From contig CAKTSC010000032.1 of NCBI GenBank assembly GCA_934597465.1, forward strand, positions 1-11,017: DNA of 11,017 nt, read 5' to 3'. Position 1 is the first letter of the stretch, and the number at the start of each line of letters is the position of its first letter. Of the stretch, positions 1 to 5,391 are shown in pieces. The position numbers were made by a program, and so were the translations under genes. The notes under the pieces are model-generated. The model was not told the origin of the DNA, made no database searches, and saw nothing but the letters and a program-made list of their open reading frames with translations. Origin of the DNA: an uncultured Dysosmobacter sp. GTDB lineage: Bacteria; Bacillota; Clostridia; Oscillospirales; Oscillospiraceae.

Positions 1-76
1 CGATCTGCACCGGCTCGCCGGAGGCAAAGAGGATGCCCTCGATGGCGGATTCCAGTTCCTTCACGTCAAGATCCAT
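1..76 (-). CDS. scpB: ScpB, segregation and condensation protein B (N-terminal fragment)
   Basis: Only the first 25 codons lie in the window; the gene continues past the left edge. The visible peptide starts MDLDVKELESAIEGILFASG and goes on to EPVQI. This is the usual ScpB opening, a helix that leads into the first winged-helix domain with the 'EALLF-x-(S/A)GEP' pattern. The ATG at 76 is preceded by an AGGAGG site that overlaps the scpA stop codon, and only 12 nt separate the two genes, so they are almost certainly translationally coupled. In the family, ScpB dimers bind the kleisin ScpA and help the SMC complex organise and segregate the nucleoid. The short fragment limits certainty, but the position directly after scpA makes the call strong. 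Confidence 0.9.
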   Translation of the reverse strand, partial: MDLDVKELESAIEGILFASGEPVQI

Positions 77-88
77 GGGGCTTCCTCC

Positions 89-871
89 TTAGAATTTGAT
101 GTCGTCCGGCAGGTCCCGGAGCTGCTTGACAGTGCAGTCCTGCTGGGAACCGGCAAGACGGATAACGGACGCCTTGCACAGCTCCAGCACCGCCAGGAAG
201 GTGGCCACCACCTCGCTGCGGCTGCGGCTGCCCCGGAAGAGCTGCAGAAAGCGCAGCATCCCGCCCCGCTTCAGGCTGCCGATGATCTCCCGGGCCTTGC
301 TCTCCACGGGGTAGGGCTCCCGCTGGACGATCTGGGCAAAGGCGGCCTTGGGGGGCGGCATCTTCCGCTCCGCCCGGTTCTGGATCTCCGCCAGAGCCAG
401 CACCAGGTCGGCGGGCTCGTGGCGGTACTCGTAGATCTTGCCCCGCTCCATGGGCTCCGGGCCCCGGGTCTCGATGCAGCGGCCAAACTCCTCCAGCCCC
501 TCCAGCCGCTTGGCGGCCTGGCGGACGCGGCCGTAGCTCTCATGGCGGCGGCGCTCCTCCAGGGACTGGATCAGGGCGTCCACCTCGGTCTGGGCCTCCT
601 CGTCCTCCAGGGAGAGGAGCATCCGCGTCTTCAGGTAGACCAGGTGGGAGGCCATGGTGACGAACTCGCTGGCCACCTCCAGATCCATCTGCCGCCGCTG
701 CTCCAGCCAGGCGATGTACTGGTCGCAGATCAGCGCCACGGAGATGTCCTGGATCTCCATCTTATTCTTCCCCAGAAGGAAGAGGATCAGATCCAGCGGC
801 CCCTCAAAATCCTGCCGCTCCTCCGTCCGGGTGCGGACGACTTTCTCCAGTTTGAAAACAGGGTTCTCCAA
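89..871 (-). CDS. scpA: ScpA, kleisin subunit of the SMC complex
   Basis: The 260-residue product has the ScpA hallmark near its N-terminus (about residues 22-33, DFEGPLDLILFL), followed by the helical segment with DLEVASEFVTMASHLVYLKTRMLL (about 63-86) that binds the SMC neck. A charged, variable middle follows. The C-terminal winged helix (about 205-250, VVATFLAVLELCKASVIRL) binds the SMC head in the family. The length is normal for ScpA (about 240-270). The start is TTG at 871: no in-frame ATG or GTG gives the conserved N-terminus, and GAGGTG lies 7 nt upstream, overlapping the stop codon of the M50 gene. ScpA bridges the SMC heads and, with ScpB, forms the bacterial condensin that acts on newly replicated DNA. 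The gene is second in a three-gene operon, with gaps of 11 nt upstream and 12 nt downstream. Confidence 0.95.
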   Translation of the reverse strand: MENPVFKLEKVVRTRTEERQDFEGPLDLILFLLGKNKMEIQDISVALICDQYIAWLEQRRQMDLEVASEFVTMASHLVYLKTRMLLSLEDEEAQTEVDALIQSLEERRRHESYGRVRQAAKRLEGLEEFGRCIETRGPEPMERGKIYEYRHEPADLVLALAEIQNRAERKMPPPKAAFAQIVQREPYPVESKAREIIGSLKRGGMLRFLQLFRGSRSRSEVVATFLAVLELCKASVIRLAGSQQDCTVKQLRDLPDDIKF

Positions 872-882
872 ATCGGTTCACC

Positions 883-1536
883 TCAGTAGATCAGGTTGAC
901 AAAGAGGTTGTAGACCCAGCCGATGGCGGCGGAGACGGCGTTCCCGCCCACGCCCCAGAAGGAGAGGACGATGAGCAGCAGCATCCCGTAGCGCTCGTAG
1001 CGCATCAGCTGGAAGTAGGTGCGATCCGGCAGGAAGGCCGCCAGGATCTTGGATCCGTCCAGGGGCGGGATGGGGATGAGGTTGAAGATCCCCAGGCCCA
1101 CGGAGAGGACGGAGGTACGCAGCAGGAAGTAAAAGATCCCGTTCCAGGCATCGGAATACGGGGCAAACTGGTAGATCAGGCGGCTGCCCAGCAGCAGTAA
1201 AAGCGCCAGCAGCAGGTTGGAGACGGGCCCCGCCAGGGCGGTCAGGGCCATGCCCTGCTTGGGTCTCCGGAAGTAGCGGGGATCCACCGGCACGGGCTTG
1301 GCCCAACCGAAGCCGCAGAAAAACATCATGCAAAGGCCGATCCAGTCGATGTGCCGCAGGGGGTTCAAACTCAGCCGGTGCATGGATTTCGCCGTGGGAT
1401 CCCCCAGGGCGTAGGCGGCGAGGCCGTGGCAGGTCTCGTGGACGGTGAGGCAGAGGAAGACCCCCAGAAGGCGGATCACAGCCTCCGTCAGAGAGCCAAT
1501 ATCCAGCGCCTGAAAGAGATCTTTGAGATAGCTCAT
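883..1536 (-). CDS. Site-2 protease family (M50) membrane metalloprotease
   Basis: The 217-residue protein is very hydrophobic, with about five or six membrane segments. It carries the zinc-protease motif HExxH as HETCH (H33, E34, H37) inside the first or second membrane segment, and the third metal ligand in a PPLDG motif (D160) in a later segment. The block SLNPLRHIDWIG (about 56-67) and the motifs GWAKPVPVDP and ALAGPVSNLLLA are typical of the short YwhC-like M50 group, which lacks a PDZ domain. The ATG at 1536 has a GGAGG site 6 nt upstream. Intramembrane proteases of this type cut transmembrane helices of regulators or leftover signal peptides; the substrate here is unknown. The gene leads the operon with scpA and scpB, an arrangement familiar in Firmicutes. 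A tie to sporulation, as for SpoIVFB, would be speculative. Confidence 0.88.
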   Translation of the reverse strand: MSYLKDLFQALDIGSLTEAVIRLLGVFLCLTVHETCHGLAAYALGDPTAKSMHRLSLNPLRHIDWIGLCMMFFCGFGWAKPVPVDPRYFRRPKQGMALTALAGPVSNLLLALLLLLGSRLIYQFAPYSDAWNGIFYFLLRTSVLSVGLGIFNLIPIPPLDGSKILAAFLPDRTYFQLMRYERYGMLLLIVLSFWGVGGNAVSAAIGWVYNLFVNLIY

Positions 1537-1587
1537 GCGGTTCCTCCCCTCCCCCGGCGGCGGAAAGCGCCCCCGGCCCGGCCGACC

Positions 1588-1604
1588 GGGGCCAGACCGG
1601 CCCC
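1588..1604 (-). other. Small GC hairpin in the leader of the M50 operon
   Basis: A perfect 6-bp GGGGCC/GGCCCC stem with a 5-nt loop lies in the predicted leader, about 40-60 nt after the likely transcription start. No U-run follows, so it is not an intrinsic terminator. It may only reflect the GC-rich leader; a role in mRNA stability is possible but not shown. Confidence 0.3.
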
Positions 1605-1652
1605 TTCGGCGGTTTTACCCCGATATTACCCCATTTTTTATAAGAACAAGTC

Positions 1653-1681
1653 ATTATAGCATTTTTTTCCCCCAGGCACAA
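1653..1681 (-). promoter_or_regulatory. SigA-type extended -10 promoter of the M50-scpA-scpB operon
   Basis: Read on the minus strand, the -10 box is a perfect TATAAT (1653-1658) preceded by TG in the extended -10 position (TGCTATAAT). The -35 box TTGTGC (1676-1681) matches three of six consensus bases at an ideal 17-bp spacing. Transcription should start near 1646, giving a leader of about 110 nt before the M50 start codon. This is one of the few AT-rich spots in a GC-rich gap, which supports the call. Confidence 0.8.
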
Positions 1682-1830
1682 GAGAAATTGCCCGGAATTC
1701 CCCCACACCGTCCGGCGAAAACCGGCGAAGGAAAACGGGGGAATTTCGGTGAAAAAGCGGCCCTTCCGGGAAAATTCCGGCGAAAAAGCGCGGAAAACGG
1801 GCGGAATTTTTCGCGGGATTTTCGGGGCGG
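1682..1830. repeat. Gene-free stretch with degenerate CCGG/GAAAA repeats
   Basis: The gap between tsf and the M50 gene (1537-1893) holds no gene. Apart from the promoter and the terminator it is filled with alternating GC blocks and A- or T-tracts. Imperfect copies are visible: CCGGCGAAAA at 1712 and again at 1778, and GGAAAACGGG followed by GGAATTT at 1730 and again at 1792 (offset about 62-66 bp). A- and T-tracts between 1752 and 1834 recur about every 11-13 bp. This could bend the DNA upstream of the promoter or be simple low-complexity drift. It does not resemble an insertion sequence or an array. Confidence 0.4.
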
Positions 1831-1862
1831 AAAAGCGCCCCGGGGCGGCTGCCCCGGAGCGC
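1831..1862 (-). terminator. Intrinsic terminator of the rpsB-tsf operon
   Basis: On the minus strand, 31 nt after the tsf stop codon, a 12-bp GC-rich stem (arms 1835-1846 and 1851-1862, one G-U pair) closes a 4-nt loop and is followed by TTTT. The strong stem and short U-tract fit a Rho-independent terminator that separates rpsB-tsf from the M50-scpAB operon. Confidence 0.8.
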
Positions 1863-1893
1863 TCTCGATGCAGTTTGGAATTCCCGGCGGGAA

Positions 1894-2811
1894 TCACTTC
1901 ACCATCTTGGCGATCTCCTCGGCGAAGTTCTCCTGCTTCTTCTCAATGCCCTCGCCCTTCTCGAAGCGAACGGCGTTGACGAAGGTGACCTTGCCGCCCA
2001 GCTTCTTGGCGGCGTCAGCGATATAGTCCTCCACGGTGCCGGTGAAGATGTCGCCGCGGACGAACTCCTGCTGCAGCAGGCAGTTCTCGGAGTAGAACTT
2101 GTTGAGCTTACCGGCGGCGATCTTCTCCTTGACGGCGTCGGGCTTATTGGCCATCTTGGGATCGTTGGCCATCTGGGCCACCAGGATCTTCTTCTCCTCG
2201 TCCAGGACATCCTGGGTGACGCTGCTCTTATCCCAGAAACGGGGATTCAGGGCCGCGATCTGCATGGCGACGTCCTTACCGATGGCGGTGGCGTCGATGC
2301 CGCCATCCACGGAAAGGTTCACGAGAACGCCGATCTTGCCGCCGGCGTGGATATAGGGAACGGTGACACCCTCGGTGAAGAAGGCAAAGCGGCGAACCTT
2401 GATGTTCTCGCCGATGACGAGAACCATCTCCTGGGTCTGCTGGGTCACGGTGAGCTCGGTGCCCAGGTACTTGCACTCCAGCAGCTCCTCCAGGGAGGCG
2501 GGCTTGTTGGCGGCCACGGTGGCGGCGACGCCCTTGACGAAGTCCACGAACTTCTCATTCTTGCCCACGAAGTCGGTCTCGGCGTTGACCTCGACCACCA
2601 CGCCCACACCGTCGATGACGGCGGCGTAAGCCATGCCCTCGGCGGCGATGCGCCCGGCCTTCTTGGCGGAAGCGGCCAGGCCCTTCTCCCGCAGGAACTC
2701 CACGGCCTTGTCCATGTCGCCGTCAGAGGCGGCCAGGGCCTTCTTGCAGTCCATCATACCCACGCCGGTCATCTCGCGCAGGGTCTTCACATCGGCAGCA
2801 GTAAATGCCAT
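1894..2811 (-). CDS. tsf: Elongation factor Ts (EF-Ts)
   Basis: The 305-residue product opens with the UBA-like domain (residues 1-46: KTLREMTGVGMMDCKKALAA), followed by the core with the highly conserved TDFV motif (T79-V82) that in EF-Ts contacts EF-Tu and expels its magnesium and GDP. The rest matches the two subdomains of the dimerisation/core region, and the length is normal for bacterial EF-Ts. The ATG at 2811 has AGGAGG 8 nt upstream. It recharges EF-Tu with GTP in the cytoplasm during translation elongation. The gene lies 67 nt after rpsB and is almost surely co-transcribed with it. The next gene downstream is not pyrH, as it is in many Firmicutes; a terminator ends the operon here. 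Confidence 0.97.
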   Translation of the reverse strand: MAFTAADVKTLREMTGVGMMDCKKALAASDGDMDKAVEFLREKGLAASAKKAGRIAAEGMAYAAVIDGVGVVVEVNAETDFVGKNEKFVDFVKGVAATVAANKPASLEELLECKYLGTELTVTQQTQEMVLVIGENIKVRRFAFFTEGVTVPYIHAGGKIGVLVNLSVDGGIDATAIGKDVAMQIAALNPRFWDKSSVTQDVLDEEKKILVAQMANDPKMANKPDAVKEKIAAGKLNKFYSENCLLQQEFVRGDIFTGTVEDYIADAAKKLGGKVTFVNAVRFEKGEGIEKKQENFAEEIAKMVK

Positions 2812-2838
2812 TTTTATATCCTCCTATATTTCAAGTAT

Positions 2839-2864
2839 CCGGAGGGGACTTCCGCCCCTCCCGG
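2839..2864 (-). promoter_or_regulatory. Hairpin between rpsB and tsf
   Basis: In the 67-nt gap a stem of nine pairs with one bulged base (CCGGAGGGG against CCCCTCCCGG on the plus strand) closes a loop of about 7 nt. No U-run follows on the minus strand. It may tune the S2:EF-Ts ratio by partial attenuation, or protect the 3' end of a processed rpsB message; this is inference. The tsf ribosome binding site lies just beyond it. Confidence 0.45.
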
Positions 2865-2878
2865 CGGGTGCTTGGAAA

Positions 2879-3610
2879 TTACTCGGCGGACTCGTCCTTT
2901 CCGGCGTCCTCCATCTGCTCGCCCTGCTTGCCTTCCAGCACGGCGTTGGCCATGATGGAGGAGATCAGCTTGATGGCGCGGATGGCGTCGTCGTTGCCGG
3001 GGATGACGTAGTCGATCTCATCGGGATCGCAGTTGGTGTCGGCGATGGCCACCACGGGGATGCCCAGCTTGTGAGCCTCGGCGATGGCGTTGCGCTCCTT
3101 GCGGGTGTCCACGATGAAGAGGGCGCCGGGGAGGGTCTTCATATCCTTGACGCCGCCCAGATACTTCTCCAGCTTCTCGATCTCGCCCAGGTGCTTCATG
3201 ACTTCCTTCTTGGGGAGCATGTCGAAGGTGCCGTCGGTCTGCATGGTCTTGAGCTGGTTGAGACGGTCCACGCGGGTGCGCATGGTCTTGAAGTTGGTCA
3301 TCATGCCGCCCAGCCAACGGGCGTTGACATAGTACTGGCCGCAGCGCAGAGCCTCGTCCCGGATGGCGTCCTGGGCCTGCTTCTTGGTGCCGACGAAGAG
3401 CAGGGACTTGCCGCTGGCGGAGAGCTCACGGACGAAGCTGTAGGCCTCTTCCAGCTTGCGGACGGTCTTCTGCAGGTCAACGATATAGATGCCGTTGCGC
3501 TCGGTGTAGATATAGGGAGCCATCTTGGGGTTCCACCGGCGGGTCTGGTGACCGAAGTGGACGCCCGCCTCCAGCAGGGCCTTCATGGAAACGACGTTGG
3601 AATTTGCCAT
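2879..3610 (-). CDS. rpsB: 30S ribosomal protein S2
   Basis: The 243-residue protein begins [20 protein letters not shown] and continues with [23 protein letters not shown], the standard S2 N-terminus. It then runs through the [12 protein letters not shown] and [10 protein letters not shown] motifs to the [27 protein letters not shown] block and a short acidic tail. S2 binds late at the cleft between head and body of the 30S subunit and is needed for S1 binding where S1 exists. The true ATG is at 3610, with AGGAGG 9 nt upstream. The same frame stays open to 4255, but that extension has no family similarity and crosses the promoter and leader. It is the first gene of the rpsB-tsf operon. Confidence 0.97.
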   Translation of the reverse strand: MANSNVVSMKALLEAGVHFGHQTRRWNPKMAPYIYTERNGIYIVDLQKTVRKLEEAYSFVRELSASGKSLLFVGTKKQAQDAIRDEALRCGQYYVNARWLGGMMTNFKTMRTRVDRLNQLKTMQTDGTFDMLPKKEVMKHLGEIEKLEKYLGGVKDMKTLPGALFIVDTRKERNAIAEAHKLGIPVVAIADTNCDPDEIDYVIPGNDDAIRAIKLISSIMANAVLEGKQGEQMEDAGKDESAE

Positions 3611-3671
3611 TTTTCTTGTTCCTCCTAGTAAATTTAGTTCTGCCTCTGACTGCCTCCTCCCCCCTGCCAAC

Positions 3672-3721
3672 CCATCGCCAGATGGTTTTGGGCACAGACA
3701 AAGAGTCCGCAGCCATGCGGA
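3672..3721 (-). promoter_or_regulatory. rpsB leader with two UGGC-loop hairpins (candidate autoregulatory element)
   Basis: On the RNA strand the leader holds two perfect small hairpins. The first is a 6-bp stem UCCGCA/UGCGGA (3706-3721) and the second a 5-bp stem CCAUC/GAUGG (3672-3685). Both close the identical tetraloop UGGC, and 20 nt lie between them. A third UGGC follows closely. After that comes a very purine-rich stretch (3653-3665) that looks like a ribosome binding site but has no start codon, then a GAGGCAG direct repeat with a 10-nt period. Many ribosomal protein operons are feedback-controlled through leader RNA that mimics the rRNA site; whether S2 binds here is inference. Confidence 0.4.
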
Positions 3722-3731
3722 ATGCTGTGAT

Positions 3732-3760
3732 ATGATACCACAGGGGGAGGGAAAAGGCAA
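3732..3760 (-). promoter_or_regulatory. SigA-type promoter of rpsB-tsf
   Basis: On the minus strand TTGCCT (3755-3760, four of six consensus bases) and TATCAT (3732-3737, five of six) are spaced 17 bp apart, with a TG in the extended -10 position. Transcription should begin near 3725, giving a leader of about 115 nt. Confidence 0.8.
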
Positions 3761-3763
3761 GGG

Positions 3764-3788
3764 TTTTTCGGAAATTTTTGTTCCTTTT
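3764..3788 (-). promoter_or_regulatory. Candidate UP element upstream of the rpsB promoter
   Basis: Three A-tracts on the coding (minus) strand are centred near 3766, 3776 and 3786, about 10 bp apart, which puts them roughly at -41, -51 and -61 from the predicted start. This is where the alpha C-terminal domains of RNA polymerase contact strong ribosomal promoters. Position and phasing fit; there is no direct proof. Confidence 0.45.
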
Positions 3789-3834
3789 GCCGCCCATTGA
3801 TGTCCCTTTGGGGCTTCGGCGGTTTTGCGCCGCC

Positions 3835-3863
3835 TTGCAGTTGGCAGCGGGATATGGTAGGAT
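3835..3863 (+). promoter_or_regulatory. Candidate promoter of the small membrane protein gene
   Basis: TTGCAG (3835-3840) and TAGGAT (3858-3863) are 17 bp apart, with TG in the extended -10 position. The match is moderate. If correct, transcription starts near 3870, which leaves the TTG at 3901 as start and rules out an upstream in-frame ATG at 3862. Confidence 0.45.
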
Positions 3864-3900
3864 GAGAAACAGCCGATATCGCAGGAAGGAGGGGAATCCG

Positions 3901-4212
3901 TTGCGGAAGCAAAAAATCGTGGATATCCTGGGGATCCTGATTCCCTGCGGGCTCCTTTCCCTGGCGTTTTGGGTCGAGGGTGTTCAATCCAGGGGGAAGG
4001 AACATATCCTGCTGGGCTTTGAGGGGCTTTTCCTGGGCCTGAGCGCTGTGCGGATCCTTCTTTTTCGCAGCATTCCGAAGGGCGAGAGACGCCAATACGA
4101 TATGCGCCTGCTGCAGGCCCCCGGCCTTTTCGGGCGGGATGTGCTGGTCTACCCCTATACCCAGGGGATCCTGGTGCTGCTGGTTCTCCTTGGCACGCTG
4201 GGACTGATCTAA
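3901..4212 (+). CDS. Small three-helix membrane protein of unknown function
   Basis: I do not recognise this 103-residue protein. Three hydrophobic segments are visible: about residues 7-24 ([16 protein letters not shown]), 36-55 ([20 protein letters not shown]) and 84-103 at the very C-terminus. A polar, basic loop (about 56-80) lies between the second and third. There is no signal-peptide cleavage site. The start is TTG at 3901 because AGGAGG (3887-3892) sits 8 nt ahead; an in-frame ATG at 3862 lies in the likely -10 box and has no ribosome binding site. The gene stands alone, divergent from rpsB and convergent with the AlkZ-like gene, and looks less GC-rich than its neighbours. It could be a lineage-specific membrane protein; no function is claimed. 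Confidence 0.7.
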   Translation: MRKQKIVDILGILIPCGLLSLAFWVEGVQSRGKEHILLGFEGLFLGLSAVRILLFRSIPKGERRQYDMRLLQAPGLFGRDVLVYPYTQGILVLLVLLGTLGLI

Positions 4213-4223
4213 CTTGTGGAACT

Positions 4224-4259
4224 GCTTTCCATGCACTCATAGGCTTTCCATGCACTCAT
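4224..4259. repeat. Perfect 17-bp tandem duplication (19-bp period)
   Basis: The sequence GCTTTCCATGCACTCAT occurs at 4224-4240 and again, without a mismatch, at 4243-4259, separated by two bases. It starts 12 nt after the stop of the small membrane protein gene and ends shortly before the long hairpin at 4275. It may be a recent slippage duplication or a pair of protein-binding sites. Confidence 0.85.
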
Positions 4260-4274
4260 TTATAAGTATAATAG

Positions 4275-4315
4275 GAACAGGGCGGCGGGAGCTTGGAGCT
4301 CCCGCCGCCCTGTTC
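4275..4315. terminator. Long hairpin between convergent genes, probable bidirectional terminator
   Basis: A perfect inverted repeat with 19-bp arms (4275-4293 and 4297-4315) and a 3-nt loop lies between the stop codons of the plus-strand membrane gene (4212) and the minus-strand AlkZ-like gene (4329). On the minus strand the stem is followed by an AU-rich stretch (CTATTATACTTAT) without a clean U-run; on the plus strand the following sequence is not U-rich. It most likely terminates the minus-strand M20/AlkZ-like operon and blocks read-through from the other side. Confidence 0.65.
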
Positions 4316-4328
4316 GGATGGTTTGGGA

Positions 4329-5348
4329 TCAGGGATCCGGTAAGGCGACGGTGCGGAGGGTGGGAAAGAGGCGGCGGGCCTCCGTCTCGACGGCGGCTCT
4401 GTCCCCGGGGGAAAGGGGCGCGAAGGCGGAGACGGTGAGGGTCTGGCCCGTCCGCTTCCAGACGGCGGCGAGGGTTCCCCGCAGGAGGACGGCGGGCAGG
4501 ATCATCCCGCCGGGACGGTAGGCCCGTGCCCGGCAGGGCTCCGGCAGCAGGGGATCCTGCCGCTTGTCGTAGCCCAGGAGCAGCGGGTCAAAGGCGGAGA
4601 GGAGGATGACCTCCGGCAGGGCGACGGGGGCATCCGCCCCCGGGAGGGAGAAGACCGTCTCCCCCCGCCAGGTCTCCCCTTCCAGCGGGAGCTCCCGGAG
4701 CAGGGGCGCCAGCGTCCGCTGGGAGGCGCCGAAGAAGTGGGCGGCATCCCGGAGGCGGGCGGGGCCGTAGTGGGCGAAGTAGCGGCGCAGCAGCTCCCTC
4801 CGGGCGGCGTCCCGCTCCAGGGGGACGAAGTCCGGGCAGCGGCGGAAGACCTTGCCCTCCCCCGCCGCGTGGCAGATCCGCCCGGCCTCGCAGAGGGCCC
4901 GGGGCAGGCCGCCCCAGGCGTCGAAGAGGTGGGCTTCCTCCTCCGGCGTCATGCCGGCGGAGCGGCAGGCGGCTTTCAATTCTTCCCGGAGGGCGGGGCC
5001 CTCCGAAAGGCGCTGCAGGATGCAGTCCGCGAAGTACGCCTTTCGAGCTTCGCTGAGCACCTCGTCTCCCGCCAGGGTGTCGCAGGGGCGGAGGAAGGGC
5101 GTCCGGCCCCGGTGGAGGAAGAGGGGCAGATCCCGCTCCGGGAAGAGATGCAGCGTGCCCCGGAGCGTCCAGCTCTTCACAAGGCCCGCCGTCTCCCCCG
5201 TCCCGCCCCGGATGCGCAGGGCGTGGAGGGCCTGGGGGTAGAACTGTGCCTGGACGCCGCAGAGGCCGGCGGCGGCCGTGAGACCGTCTGCGGGCGCGGT
5301 GAGATGCTGGCCCGCGAGACGCCGGGCGATGAGCTCCCGGTCAGTCAT
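4329..5348 (-). CDS. AlkZ/YcaQ-like winged-helix protein (HTH_42 family), putative DNA glycosylase
   Basis: The 339-residue product matches the HTH_42 'winged helix DNA-binding' family, which includes the alkyl-base and crosslink glycosylases AlkZ and YcaQ. Visible family marks are GVQAQFYPQAL near the N-terminus with Q33 and Q35 (a QxQ arrangement like the catalytic motif reported for AlkZ), SWTLRGTLHLF (59-69), a central stretch of winged-helix character (about 110-215), SAFDPLLLGYDKR (251-263) and the C-terminal GMILPAVLLRGTLAAVWKR. The start is ATG at 5348, with AAGGAG 9 nt upstream; an in-frame ATG at 5378 would put that site inside the coding region. It lies 43 nt after the M20 peptidase gene and is likely co-transcribed. 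Glycosylase activity is inferred from the motif; many family members are untested. Confidence 0.8.
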   Translation of the reverse strand: MTDRELIARRLAGQHLTAPADGLTAAAGLCGVQAQFYPQALHALRIRGGTGETAGLVKSWTLRGTLHLFPERDLPLFLHRGRTPFLRPCDTLAGDEVLSEARKAYFADCILQRLSEGPALREELKAACRSAGMTPEEEAHLFDAWGGLPRALCEAGRICHAAGEGKVFRRCPDFVPLERDAARRELLRRYFAHYGPARLRDAAHFFGASQRTLAPLLRELPLEGETWRGETVFSLPGADAPVALPEVILLSAFDPLLLGYDKRQDPLLPEPCRARAYRPGGMILPAVLLRGTLAAVWKRTGQTLTVSAFAPLSPGDRAAVETEARRLFPTLRTVALPDP

Positions 5349-5391
5349 GGATCCTCTCTCCTTTCCAGTGGAACGCATGTGCCGGAGGCGG

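Noticed and set aside
878..1897. Long minus-strand open frame overlapping the M50 gene
   Set aside because: It is in a different frame from the M50 protein, is rich in Pro/Arg/Gly as expected for a shadow frame in GC-rich DNA, and has no recognisable motif.
2347..3628. Plus-strand open frames opposite tsf and rpsB
   Set aside because: They are antisense shadows of two highly conserved translation genes.
3862..3864. ATG as start of the small membrane protein
   Set aside because: It has no ribosome binding site and overlaps the likely -10 box; TTG at 3901 has AGGAGG at 8 nt.
3611..4255. Open frame extending rpsB upstream to an ATG at 4255
   Set aside because: It crosses the rpsB promoter, leader and the opposite-strand membrane gene, has no S2 similarity, and the ATG at 3610 has a strong ribosome binding site and the standard S2 N-terminus.
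4245..4272. Plus-strand promoter-like pair TTTCCA and TATAAT
   Set aside because: No plus-strand gene follows; the element would read straight into a 19-bp-arm hairpin and then antisense to the AlkZ-like gene. The AT-rich stretch is better explained as the tail of the minus-strand terminator.
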